Of a DNA stretch of 64,000 bases, positions 35,514-46,543 are shown piece by piece. The DNA lies in contig JAJTTP010000029.1 in NCBI GenBank assembly GCA_023313575.1, positions 1 to 64,000 of the forward strand, in the 5' to 3' direction. Under the pieces are notes generated by a model, which ran no database searches, was not told the DNA's origin, and worked only from the letters and a program-made list of their open reading frames with translations. A program made the translations under genes and the position numbers. This stretch comes from Eutypella sp. D-1. Taxonomy: Eukaryota; Ascomycota; Sordariomycetes; Xylariales; Diatrypaceae. How positions within the stretch are numbered: position 1 is the stretch's first letter; each line of letters starts with the position of its first letter.

Positions 35514-35682
35514 ATGTAGTTTCCCCTCATCATTGCCTCGGCCCTCACAGCTCTCATGGCTACCGCCCGCCCTCGCTTGCAAGTGCGTCGTCACAGGAGT
35601 CCGCCCGGGAGACACCGATGTCACGCTGGCAACCAAGATCGACCCCTATTTATGTCGGAGCGGGGAAGGCTTATTTCGGTGA
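35514..35682 (+). pseudogene. Relic of a small secreted Cys-containing protein
   Basis: ATG is followed at once by TAG, then by an in-frame signal-peptide-like stretch (FPLIIASALTALMATARP). One base out of frame, at 35575, the reading continues ACKCVVTGVRPGDTDVTLAT, then 'KIDPYLC', and stops at 35680-35682. A CAG to TAG change at codon 2 would be a single CpA to TpA transition, as RIP makes, and one small indel accounts for the frame change. Effector-like small secreted proteins have this architecture, but the family is not recognised. The alternative is chance, since the stretch is short. Confidence 0.4.
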
Positions 35683-37503
35683 TGAAAGTGTGCTGGCTGC
35701 GCTATCTAGTTTCCCTTCATACTTATATTTTGAAACATCTTGATGTTACGATGTGCCCGCTTAGCGGAGTTGACGACGAACTACTTACTTATTTTTACCT
35801 TTAGAATATTATTTCACTTATAAGCACAGCGATGCATCGGTCTATTATTCAGGCATCAACTATTTTCTTCTAAGGGTTAATTTAACCGTATTTTGATCAT
35901 TGATGAAGAACATTGATTTGCGAACAGCCCAGTGAGAGGTGGAGCTCACTACCATTTCGTGTTATGGCACTTATATCATTTTATATCATCACGAGTGGCA
36001 AGCTTGATCAATTATAATACATTGTTACTATCAATGGTGGATCATTCCTGTGCGCGCAGGAAAGGAGAACATAGAATAAAATATAGCATTGAGCCACGCA
36101 CGAATGCGTATTTACAGTCTAATATATAAGGCTGATGCAGTGTAACCATCTATGACGCTATTGCCAGCCTTATACATCAGCCGCAACTTAGCTCTCCGTC
36201 CTAAAGATTCTCGCGCCTTTGGCGCCGACAATTAATACCTACAAGCCATCCTATCCCTGTTCTCATTGGCGTTACTGAGATAGGGGTCAACAAGTGGGGC
36301 ATTCACACCCTCCTTGACCCCTCCTGAAGCTGCAAGATGCAGTGCTGCCCGAAGCGCACATGACCGATGTAACCTACTGATAACTGCGGAAAGGAAAGTC
36401 TGCTACGGAACCATGGCTTATTGCCCACAGAACAATATCATGACATGCATGTTATTGGCCAATGAGACAGGGTAGGAGGGATTCACGCTATAAAAATGTC
36501 TTATCCGCCAGGCCAGTATCGCACAATTCGGAGGGGCTTTTCTGATGGATCTGAAAATTATCGACCCGGGAGGTACTTTGGCCGGGTTATGAATTCTTCT
36601 CACATGCCTCATATCTATAATTAAGTAGTTATACATGATTGGAACTTTAGGCTCCTCAGCCAGCCTGATGAGCGGAGTTACCATCCCCCAGAATATGAAC
36701 TATATTAACAGTATAGAAAATGTTGATGGGACAGGGTAGGAATGCAGTATATGCCAAAAGTAGTAATAATAAACAGTTGAAATAGTTCTCGAGGTCACGA
36801 GAGGCGAGGATTTGCGTCGGGTTTACTTCCGAATCCGAAGGTAGAGGGGTCTCACGATCTACGCATAACGCAAATTGGTAGCACGATCTGGCAAGCAGAA
36901 TCACAAGCAGAAGCCACAGAATACGAAAGAAAATATTCAGTTTCCTGCTACGACAGTTTTGGTTAGTGTTGCCCCTCCAAGAGTTGAATCATTAGCGGTG
37001 AGCTCACGGCAGCGTCGCCTTCGGGTAGCGAGGGAGAACTCGCTTTTCTTCGAGATCAAAACGAGGTACCAACACAGTGGTAGCGGTCATGTTTGGCGCA
37101 AGGAGGGCGGAGTTGTAGTTCATGGCAATTGATTACCAAAGAGTGTAGTATTTAGCCAAGAATGATTTACAGGGAAAGCAATCCTTGACCTCGGCGCTGA
37201 GATGACAGCCTGCACACACAAGTATATATACATAGACAGAAGGGGGCAGACCTCCACGGGCACCCAAAGTTGGGCAGCAATAAGTCCGTGTTACAATACT
37301 TACTCCAAACAGTACGTACACGTCAAAATTTCAGAGTGTATTGTGTGTGTGCTTATCGGGGTGTGGTAGGAAAAGAAGAACGGTGTCGCTGGTTGTTGTG
37401 GCTATGTTTTTTGTAGGAGGGATATACTTGGGTCTTATCTCTACGTGGAAACTCATTTGACAATAAGGTGGAGTATGGGAATTATTTCTGGTAGGAAGGT
37501 GTC
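35683..37503. other. Gene-free region
   Basis: AT-rich with only short frames. I looked here for an NLR-type partner of the SesB-like gene and could read no P-loop or repeat domain. Confidence 0.5.
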
Positions 37504-38852
37504 TCAAGCCCCTGAGCTTCGCTGTGTCGTGATGTTGCCCTTGCCATGTGTCGCGCCTCTGTTGTTAACCCCGAACTGGTGTGTCTCGTTGGCATCGCCG
37601 TTCGTCCAGCAGTGATTTGCCGTCCCAGTCTGGCTGGTCTCGTTCCCGTTACCACAGATATAAGATACGTTGCCGCCGTCATGACCGGACCGTGGCGCAA
37701 TATGGGAAGGGTACCCGAGGTGTGGCGAAGCCGTCGCGTTGTCCGCCATCATGCCTATGTTATCCGCGACTTGTACGTACCCGGGATCCGTGTCGTTTTC
37801 AAACTTGCAAATGCTCCTGTGATCGGCGTCCAGCGCGATCTGCTTCTCTCTTGTGCCCGGTAGCCCAAGAGTCGCTGACCGCTGGTCGACGACCTAGCAA
37901 CACCTCTCAGTCTGACTTTCCAGTAAGCTCATCACGGGGCACCAGTACTCACAAGTCCGATCGGGTACACGGGCCGGGTCTCGTAAAAGCTTAGAATCTG
38001 GAAGTCTTCGAGTAGCTGACGAAAGTCATCCGAGATATGCTCTAGGAACCAAGACCGAGCCTTTAGCGCTTTCATAAATGTGTTTTCGGGGGAGCCGGTT
38101 ATTGACCGGGCGATACTGGATGCTATGTCGCCAAGCTCAGCATGGTTACCCCCTCTATGTGGTGTGCCGAAAAAGGTGATGCCAAATGTGGAACCCCAGA
38201 TAGTTTCGTAGGTCCTGTCGCACTTGGCATGGACCAAAGCCTGGGATAGGTTCAGAGTAGAGTTCGGCCTCGCGCCGTCCCATATTCAGCCGGGGCACTT
38301 ACTCTCTTCACTACAATTCCGCCCAGGCTGTGGCAGACGAATATCAATGGGCGGTGAGGTTCTTCCTGTTATCATGGTAAGCGCTGGGAACTCTTCGATG
38401 CCGTGGCGCACGCACGATGCGAAACTTTTCTAGCCGGTCAAGCAGATTCTCCGCCTGTTCCCTAACCCCTGAGGATGCTGTCTGAAATGCGACGTTCGAG
38501 TTGTACCCGAAGAGGAAGATGCGGGCACTGGGGATACGTGCGGGCAGGAAGTCCCGGAGCCATAGCTTGTCTCGGGCAGTCCAGGTAGCCTCCGCATGAC
38601 ACTGCTTGTTGAGCGGGTTCAGACCATGTACAGCCACGATGCTGGTAAAATTGTATCAATTAGACATGCCCAAGCGAGGATCGTAGGCACGTACTCAACG
38701 TTGGGCTTCGAGGGATCAACCAAAATATCCAGGAAATTTTTCGTCCTACTGTCCCTCTGGCAGTCTGCCTGCTGGTGATCGGGTACTGCAGCCGGTGACC
38801 GTGACCTTACCCGGCCCGTAGATTTGGGCCAAAGCCAAGTAAATTTCGTCAT
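37504..38852 (-). CDS. SesB-like alpha/beta hydrolase with C-terminal G/N/Q 18-residue repeats
   Basis: Exons 38852-38695, 38641-38416, 38365-38303, 38240-37953 and 37893-37504 encode 374 residues. Every junction is in phase and restores family motifs: 'NVDIVAVHGLNPL' across intron 1, 'FRIEEPHRPLIFVCHSLGG' across a 50-bp intron 2 (GTGCGT donor, CTTAC branch-like), 'VVKRALVHAKCD' across intron 3, 'PIGLVVDQRSATLGLPG' across intron 4. The CHSLGG nucleophile elbow, 'FFGTPHRGGNHAELG' and 'DDFRQLLEDFQILSFYET' identify the SesB/SERAC1-like lipase domain often found as the effector module of fungal NLR receptors. Here no NB-ARC follows. Instead residues 317-370 form three 18-residue units with invariant Asn, Gly, Asn and Gln, shared with the divergent gene at 39690. 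The first 40 residues are less certain: an in-frame 39-42 bp segment may be spliced. Confidence 0.85.
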
Positions 38853-39689
38853 TGGGAGGAGGGTGAGGGGAAAATGTAACCCCAGCACGAAAAGTGACTC
38901 TGCTTCTACCTAATGAAACTGCGTCGATCTTGGGTATGAAAGACGAAGGAGGGGGAGTGCTAGGAGGGAGGGAAGGAGAAAAGAAAGGGAAAAAGGGGTA
39001 AGTCTTGCTATATAAAACTGCTGAAAGAACTTTTCAGGGGCCCTCGGGCACATGCACCGCGAATCAGCGTGAAGCTTTCCTATGTACGATGTCGTGTCAA
39101 CTGCAGCTGGCATAGTGACTGAATGTGAAGCATACGTCGGTAGGGCTGGCACTGTCGCAATATTGGTAGTATGCGATTGCTGAGTGGTTGCCTCGCATCC
39201 AGATCCATGGCACTGCGGCCATCCCGTTAACGATGGAGGGGAGTGTTTGGGGGAGGGGGAGGGGGCGCTGCCTTATGGGGATAGATAATCTCTACCATGA
39301 ACTTGGCTGGGGTCATTCAATTGGAACTAAGGAAGTATGTGCTTCTACTGCCCCTGACTGAGGCAACCCCTTGGGCAATGTGAGCAAGCTGGTCCCTTGT
39401 GCCTGACCGTAAAAAGCAATACAATCTAGCGATGAGGCTCTTCCCTTCCAAGTCAGGAAATATGACCATCATAAATCGTATATTAAGGCCATGGCTTCCA
39501 CATACTTTAGCACTACATATCCCACCTTAACAAGCAACTTATCCAAATAGGTTTACCGTCAACGCACCCCGAACAAAGCCCTTGCAAACTCATACGTAAG
39601 TAGCTAGGTCATCCCACCCCGCCCCCTAAAAAGTTTATATCGTGCATTAACAACCCGAACAGAAGACTATCAGACACGCACTTTCCAAC
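38853..39689. promoter_or_regulatory. Divergent promoter region of the SesB-like / small membrane protein pair
   Basis: 837 bp separate the two head-to-head ATGs. TATATAAAA at 39010-39018 lies about 155 bp upstream of the SesB-like start, and TTTATAT at 39634-39640 lies about 50 bp upstream of the small gene. A GGGGGAGGGGGAGGGGG tract lies near 39250. No open frame is convincing, so shared regulation from this stretch is plausible. Confidence 0.45.
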
Positions 39690-40025
39690 ATGGATTCAGA
39701 GACTAAGTCCTCGCCACCACCGCCCTACACGCCCTGCACGCAGTCTCCAAAAGACGGGAACCATACCACAATCTACGGGCACAAGAACCAGACCGACCAG
39801 TGGGGCGACAACAACCACAACCGCATCAACGGCAACGAGAACAAGGTGGTGCAGGCCCTGACCCGGGCCCCGACCCCGGCCCCGACCCCGGCCCCAGTTC
39901 CGACCATACCCAGGAAGACGCTGGTCCGGGCCTGGGCGCGGATGATGTTCGCCGTGATCCTGATCTTCGTCGCCTGGGAGCTGCAGAATCTCTTGAGTGC
40001 TTGGATGCTTGACCGCAAAAGCTGA
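39690..40025 (+). CDS. Small single-pass membrane protein with two SesB-shared G/N/Q repeats
   Basis: Single exon, 111 residues, with no signal peptide. The order is: Pro-rich N-terminus (SSPPPPYTP); two 18-residue units (21-38 and 39-56, for example GHKNQTDQWGDNNHNRINGN); a flexible linker of repeated APTP (about 59-73); then a basic patch and one C-terminal helix (about 82-105, 'MMFAVILIFVAWELQNLLSA') ending in LDRKS. The two units keep the same invariant Asn4, Gly10, Asn13 and Gln17 as the three units at the C-terminus of the neighbouring SesB-like hydrolase. Divergent arrangement and motif sharing suggest a two-component device in which repeat-repeat contact brings the proteins together at a membrane. 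By analogy with HET-s/HELLP-type effectors, membrane damage is a possible output, but this is inference. Confidence 0.75.
   Translation: MDSETKSSPPPPYTPCTQSPKDGNHTTIYGHKNQTDQWGDNNHNRINGNENKVVQALTRAPTPAPTPAPVPTIPRKTLVRAWARMMFAVILIFVAWELQNLLSAWMLDRKS
39866..39897. repeat. 12-bp tandem repeat encoding the APTP linker
   Basis: GCCCCGACCCCG is repeated in tandem within the 39690 gene. The unit is a multiple of three, so copy-number change alters linker length without a frameshift. Confidence 0.6.
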
Positions 40026-41608
40026 AGGCATCGGCGCTCGAAGCCCTATGCGGTGCGAGGAGAACAGGGCCACGGTCGAACGGAGGACGTACAAGTCGTC
40101 TGGATGTATCGCTATTTATTGTACAGTGTGGTTGAGTCTAGTGTGCTATATACTGTGGGAAAGCATAGCTGTATTATTAAGGCTTAAAGTGGAAAGGGGA
40201 GGCTGGTCAGGTAGAGGGGCTGTCTGTGTATTGTATTAGCGTGTATGCAGGTGGGTGGGTGGGTTGGCGGACTAGATATTTTAGACACAGTACCACTACA
40301 CAGGAGGATATAATGTAATTCATGAACCCCAAAAGATTCCAGAGTAACATACGATAACGGAGGAGAAATACAACAAAGCTAGAGATCCTACATGGAAACC
40401 ATCATGTTGCCGGGATTGTGAGAACACTTCAGCAATGAACCAACATAAATGCGGGGCTGGGCTCCGTCCGGGATGGGGGCCGCGGCGTCCTGCATAAGAC
40501 CCAAAACGGGCCGGCCCGACGTAACTCTTCGAAATTCTCTCGAAGAAGCGCACGCATTGATTCCTACCGCCGTCCACGTAGGCAGCGGCCACCCGTCTGC
40601 AAGCAGCCGGTACAGGGGAACGCGCGGGGGGCTCAAAGGAAGGCAACATGCGGACTCAGTTTGCCTAGGCCAGAGCGTGCCTTTAACTCAAGTAAAATGC
40701 GTAGGCAGCTGGACCGCGGGTCAAGTTTATGTGCAATCCCTTCCGTCGCCTGTACACTGGGTCAGGGAACTGCGCCGTTCTCCGAATGCCAACCCCGGAA
40801 TTTGGTTCAAGCCCCCCCTGTCATGCTCGCAACATTTCGGAAAGCGGTAGATGGCAGCCCCAGCGGGGAGGAACGGGATGAGTTGTCCCGAGTTTTGCCC
40901 CGATAGCAGCTCTGCGGCCCCCAAAACGGTATAAATCACCATAGATTTGCCGGGTAAAGGACCTCACTTCTGTGGTGTGTTCTGCTCTAGTAGGCCGGTT
41001 TGGAGTAGGGGGATAAGGTTTCGGTAGTGGCCAAGTCAGTTCGATACCGGGTGCCGCAAAGAGCGAGTAGAGATGGCGAGTTTTGTACTTGGTGGTTTAG
41101 ACCCTGTCCGCTCTTGTCTTCCTTGCCTATACCCTGTGATCGCGGGGCGGGGGTCACTGCTATCCGATTAAATGCATCAATCAAAACCTGCCAGGATATT
41201 CAATAGCACGTTAACTGTCCCAGGTTACATAGTCAATTATACTCGACTACTTCGTACGAATCAACACACAATATACTATACTATACACGCACGTAACTCA
41301 CCAATCAAAAGGAGCAGCGCATATCGCATCACGTGTTTATGATCTCGTATAATCGCATCAAAGGAACCGAATCAAGTCGCAGGCAGCATGTTCCAGCGTA
41401 TAGATGATTGATTATTTTCCTTTTTTTCCTTCTACGGTTCGACTGTTCCGACCATTCCATGCATGTGTTGCATGGCCAGCCGCCGGCCGTTCTTTCTAGC
41501 TAGCTACGTAGCTTGTCTATGTAGGTGGCACGTTTCCAGCTCGTGCCATCCCGTGGGTGGTAAGTGGTAACCTGACCAGAATCTGCCCTGACTCTAGTTG
41601 TTCCCAAC
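40026..41608. other. Intergenic region between convergent genes
   Basis: GC-richer sequence at 40440-40920 gives several overlapping frames on both strands (for example 40320-40649 minus and 40449-40850 plus), but none has a domain or agrees with another. Treated as noncoding or decayed. Confidence 0.45.
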
Positions 41609-43798
41609 CTAGGAACGTAGCTGTCTCTCCAAGGCATCCAGTTCCTTCGCCACGGCATCCTTGGTGGCCATCTTCTTAAGCTGGGTATCCTCCAGCTTCT
41701 CGCCCGCGCCCTGCCTCATCTCTAGATCCTCGATGGCTCGCAGCTTCTTCTGTAAGCCGCGGAGCTTCTTGGCATCGGGGTGCTGCGCGGCGGAGTTCGG
41801 GGGCTCCACGATGGACGGCTGGGTGCCGTTCACCTGCTGAGGAGCTAGCGGGGCGCCGCCGTCCTGGCTCTGATTGTAGCCCTGGCTTTGGTGATTCCGG
41901 TGTTGGTGGGCGCTGCTGCGGTTTCTGCTGTGGCTGTTTCCCTGGTGCTGGTGGTAATTCTGTCGGGAACGGCTGCGGTTGTGGCGCTGATTGCCGTGCT
42001 GGCCCCGGCGCTCGGGACTACGGCCCTCATTTCCTGAACCGGAACCTTGATCATTAGCCGGAGGCGCCAAGCCGGTATTCTTAGCCTCGCTCCTGGCCTC
42101 GGCATCCTTCGCCTTCTTGTTGTTCCGCTTCTTCTTGTTCTTAAGGGCGGCCTTCGACAGGTTCTCGTCTCCGTCGGCACCATCGGCCGGGGCCGCTCCG
42201 GGAATTGACCGAGAGCCCGACTTGAGCAGGTCCGCGCCAGGAACGTGATTACGGGATCTCCCAAAGCCATTGGAACCCACGTTGGAGGTACCGTTGCTCA
42301 TGACATGAGCGGCACCACCCTCATCTTCACGTCTGAAGTGGAGCGGCGTGGACATGCCACGGGCACCGGGCGGGCGGTAAGCTCCAACCGGTTTCGACGG
42401 GGTCTTCACGTTGCCCAGATATGTGACGGCCGACGAATGCGGGGTTGGGACTGGGCTCAGCGGGTCCCCACTGGGAAGGTTCTCCGGTAAGATAGGCCTC
42501 CAAGAGACGTTGTAGAGCTCGACCATGTCCTCGTTATACATGATGCTTCCCCCAACATGCCACAGCTTGACACCATTGTCGACACGAAGGCGCGGGGACG
42601 TAGTGGCAGTCATTATATAGCGACTATCGGGGCTCCACTGACACACGCTAGGGTTGCCACTCTCGATCGTGCAGACCTTGCGGTAGTCTTTCTGTAAGTC
42701 ATACACATCGATTTGCCCCGCCAGGTTACCAAAGCCAGCAACCAATACGAATCGACCAGTCGGCGAAAAGATGATCGTGTTGCGGGGCGCAATGGCAAAC
42801 GAATGCTGCGCAATCGCACGGTGGCTGAAGATGGTGGTCTTTGCGGGCATGTATCCGTATATGACGCCGAACTCCTTGCCATTGGGAGACCAGCTAACAT
42901 CATGGATGGGCCCCTCCTTGTCCAGGGTCACGCGGGCATCGACAGTCCCATTGGAACTGAGAAGGTAGAGGGTCGTCTCGCCATAGTAGCTCTTGTTCGA
43001 TTTGTCGACATCGGTCTGCGCCAGAACGAGTATAGAGGTGCCTAGGCTATTCCACTTCAGCTGCACCTTGTCTCCTTTGAAGAAAGTCTTCTGGGAGATG
43101 GGGGCGTTGAACTGCGGAACGTTGAAGACCTTGACCGCAGCGGGTTGACCCTGAAGATAAGACGTTAGTTGTTTGGCTATTGACTACAATCGGCGGGGAT
43201 TCGGAATGCCTACCTTGCGCTCGGGGATGAAAACTGCCACGTTGTGGCTCTGGCCAGGAGCGACGGCGAAGTCGGTTACGCCTTCGACCCTCAGCTTGTT
43301 CCAAACGGTTGCGAGGTCGTTGCTGTTGTAGAACTGGACCTCATTGGTAACAAGACGCGCACATAATTTCTCATCCGAGGTGTACTGGAGGTTCCAGCCG
43401 GTCTGGGATTTCTGGACGAATTTCCCGACGGGCTGTTTCTCGGCATCCTCGGGGAGGTCCTCGACGGTGTGCCAAATCTTGAAGTTCTTAGTCGCATCGC
43501 CGGCCTCATCCTTGGCGGGTCTTTCCCAGGTACTCAGGTAAGAGCCGCGGGGGGAGAAACCGAGCTCAAAGACATTGGGAAGATTTATTGTGGTCAGGGT
43601 ACGGCCGGCAGATGTATCGACTACACAGACGCGCTCGTTAGACGCCCAGGCGAGATATCGGCCACAAGGCGAATAAACACAGCATCGCAGATTCCCTTCT
43701 GGCTTAACGAAACCCTCTAGAGGTTCATAGACAGGCTCGGCATCAAAGATACCAATGGCCTTCTGGGTTCGATAAGCGAACTGCAACGGACTCGCCAT
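41609..43798 (-). CDS. eIF2A: Translation initiation factor eIF2A
   Basis: eIF2A binds Met-tRNA and the 40S subunit and is used in alternative initiation. Exons 43798-43214 and 43150-41609 (intron 43151-43213, phase 0) encode 708 residues. The N-terminal half is the beta-propeller: 'FAYRTQKAIGIFDAEP', 'YSPCGRYLAWASNE', 'LPNVFELGFSPRGSYLSTW', 'GPIHDVSWSPNGKEFGVIYGYMPAK', 'IIFSPTGRFVLVAGFGNLAG', 'ELYNVSWRPILPENLP'. The 'GFGNLAG' and 'YGYMPAK' segments are diagnostic. The C-terminal half is low-complexity, with Lys-rich 'KAALKNKKKRNNKKAK' and a His/Asn/Gln/Ser/Arg region, closing with a helical segment ('DAKKLRGLQKKLRAIEDLE...LDALERQLRS') that matches the conserved eIF2A tail. Length is normal for filamentous fungi. 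Confidence 0.95.
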
Positions 43799-45856
43799 GA
43801 CTAGTTAAAGCCACAGAAAAACCAGATTGCAGGGAGGAGGATATGGATATTTCTTTTCAGTGTTGATCTCGAAATTCTTCGTCAGGTAACCGGAGAGGAT
43901 ACCACGAGTCAAGGTAAGGTAGGGTTGGTTGTTAAGGTAATCGCGTGAGGGAGCCCGAAGTAATAGAAACTTGGGGGGTTCAGGGTTCAGTTGGCAGTCA
44001 AGGGAAATCGCTATCCTATAAAGATTTTTCGTCGGTGAAAAATCAGCCTAGTAGGATAGGGGGCAGACAGGACGAGAGGATGACAAAGAGAGCCGAGTAG
44101 AATAGGAGAATAGGATAGGCAGATTAATGAGTTGGTAAGCCTTCCGTGATAAGCTTTCTGTGGTAAGCCTCCTGTAGTTTTGTGGTTCGTAGTTTGGTTT
44201 GGTTGGGTTGGTGCTCTTTGTTTCGTGCGACGGTTGGTTGCTCTGCAGTTACTACACTGTAGGCTGTAACTGTAGGCTGTAACTGTAGCTATAACTGTAG
44301 CTATAACTCTGTAGCCGTATTGTCACTTTGATAGCCTCAACAGATTATCAAGATTATCAAGTTCACAGAACAGAATGTGGATGATTCTGTGGTTCTGTGA
44401 TTCCCTTATCGGTATCCAACTACCTTTTTTTCTTCCCTTGTCCAGCCTGTTATTGTTTTCGCTTTGCCTTGCCTTTGCCTTGCGATGCCTTGCGATGATT
44501 TTGCGTTATGCCGTTGCCTAACCTTGGCGAAGAATCCAAATCGCGGAAGAAAAGAATTAAGAAAATAAGAATTCCGAATTGATTGGAGGAGAGGTGTCGG
44601 AAGAGGAGGAGAGAAGAAGGGAAATCTGGCAACCCGAACGGAATTTAGAAAAAATTGACGTAGGACCGTTAGGTACGGGTTGAGGGTGTTGACGTGACGT
44701 GACTTGTCCGGAGCGTGCGAAAGTGGGCTGAAGAAAAGAAAGAAGAAGAAGAAGAAGAAAAAGAGAAAAAAGAAAAATACAAGAAGCCCATCTAACGTAT
44801 GAATGTGTACGCTAGGGAAGTACCAACTTGGACCAAAACGTACTTTCGTACTCCCGTACTTAGTAACATTCAAAAGGTTGGGAAGGTTTTTTTTTTTTTC
44901 CCCTTCCCATTTTTAACTTTTCCTATTGTTCCCACCTGGCAGTCCCGACAGCCCTGCCCTGGCAGCCGCCTACTTGTAGGCAAATCCTTGTTCAGGTTGC
45001 GCCTAACCCCCCTTGACCCCCCTCAACCCTGTACGTATTACCGGTAGTCGGTTGGGCTAGACCGCATTAGCGCAGCTTTTATGGTGGATTCACACAAGGT
45101 TAAGCCACATATTTACCGATGATTTACGGACTGACGTGGCTGCTGCCAGTGCCAAGCCACCCTTAAGCAGGTGTCCAGGCAGCCCACATGTAAGTGCAAC
45201 CCAACTTTGATCTTGACTTAACTAGTAGGTACCTACAATCTGAAGCCTAGAGCTATAGATTCTTGCTTACCAGAACGTACCTATTAACAACACTTAAATG
45301 CTTCAAGAATATGCATCTCCCATCCTGATAATGTCATATTAAAAACAATTCTAGACGTATTCTCCCACCACTTGAGGTATACGAAGTATTATGTGGCGCT
45401 TATGGCAGGTTATCGTAATACCTAGTATCTAACGACCAGCTGCTATGCGCTAAGAATAGGGGATGGAGGGGCTTGGCAAGACCGAGCGAAACTACCCAGA
45501 CACATGGTAAAATAGGAGCCCCTATTATATGACAAGGTACAGATATACATACCTTCCCATTGCAGATTCACAAGAACTATGGGAGTTAAGGCACATTTTC
45601 ACATTCGTTAACAAGTGGAAAAAAAGATTATTTGGTTAAGATCGGCTTTCTTCATTATTGTGATTCATTGCCTGATTGCGTATACAAAGTGATAAGGAAC
45701 CTACCACAGAGCTACCAACTCGAAAACAAGAAGGCAAAACGAGAAACAGGTAAAACAATAAGCAGCGCTGGAGCAAGAGCCGCGAACAGGCTCAAGGTGG
45801 CATGGCCGAACTTACCACATATCTTCGGGGGGGCGGGGGAGGTTTATTTATGTCTC
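43799..45856. other. Upstream region of eIF2A and intergenic DNA
   Basis: No supported gene. It contains short tandem repeats (44255-44315), a purine run (AAGAAG)n near 44737-44775 and a T-tract near 44888. Confidence 0.5.
44255..44315. repeat. Tandem CTGTAGGCTGTAA / CTGTAGCTATAA repeats
   Basis: Two copies of CTGTAGGCTGTAA are followed by two of CTGTAGCTATAA and a partial copy. Minisatellite-like; no function assigned. Confidence 0.6.
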
Positions 45857-46543
45857 CTAAATCGTCAGTATGCATTCGGAGGTGGGTATGGGGAGATGCA
45901 AGATATACGTGCACGCAACCGCGAAGCCCAAGAGCGTGAAGCCGGCCAAAATAGTCCATTTTGCGACCGTGATCGGATTCGTCCCCATAGCGAGGATTAT
46001 CTTCTCCATCATGTCGACATCGCTCTTTTTGTCATTCGTCTTCGTTGTGGTGGACCTACGTCGACGCTCTCCTGCTACTACTGGTGGTGGTGGTGGTGGC
46101 GCCGTCGCCTTAGCAGCCTCCGCCCGATGGTAGTCGCGGCATTGCCGGCAGGGACAAGGATGGGGCCGGGGAGGGTGTGTGTCACTAAGGGGATCAGAGA
46201 GCGGGTATGAGCGGCGGTCTTCGGGAGGAGTACGCTCTTGTTTAACGGGAACCCCATTATAAGTCCCGTGGGTGGGACATTTCGAACAAAAATCGCATTG
46301 GTCGAAGTCGTCCACGTACCGCTCCCTCTCAACGTACACCCTGCGTCCAGGGACACCGCGATCGTCGGAAGGGCGCCCACGCTTGGGGTACGCATCTGGG
46401 GGGTTCGGGACGTTATAGTCTTCGGCATCAGATGGGTAGTCGTACCAGTACTGGCGATGGATGTCTGTCGTCCTGTACACGAGGCGCGCCGACCGCCCCT
46501 GGCCACTTCCGGAAGAGGTTCCGCTGGGTTCTAGGGAAGACAT
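45857..46543 (-). CDS. Tail-anchored-like membrane protein with Cys pairs
   Basis: Single exon, 228 residues, starting MSSLEPSGTSSG. The cytosolic part is Arg/Asp/Tyr/Pro-rich and disordered, with two clustered cysteine sets: 'CDFCSKCPTHG' near 85-95 and 'HPCPCRQCRDYH' near 133-144. These could bind a metal such as zinc, though spacing matches no finger I know. A poly-Pro run and a basic segment 'GERRRRSTTTKTNDKK' precede one hydrophobic helix (about 195-217, 'TVAKWTILAGFTLLGFAVACTYIL') close to the C-terminus. No signal peptide, so C-terminal insertion is likely. Not recognised by name; function unknown. Confidence 0.7.
   Translation of the reverse strand: MSSLEPSGTSSGSGQGRSARLVYRTTDIHRQYWYDYPSDAEDYNVPNPPDAYPKRGRPSDDRGVPGRRVYVERERYVDDFDQCDFCSKCPTHGTYNGVPVKQERTPPEDRRSYPLSDPLSDTHPPRPHPCPCRQCRDYHRAEAAKATAPPPPPPVVAGERRRRSTTTKTNDKKSDVDMMEKIILAMGTNPITVAKWTILAGFTLLGFAVACTYILHLPIPTSECILTI

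Noticed and set aside
40320..40906. Overlapping frames on both strands in a GC-richer stretch
   Set aside because: No frame has a recognisable domain, and three conflict with each other; likely noncoding.
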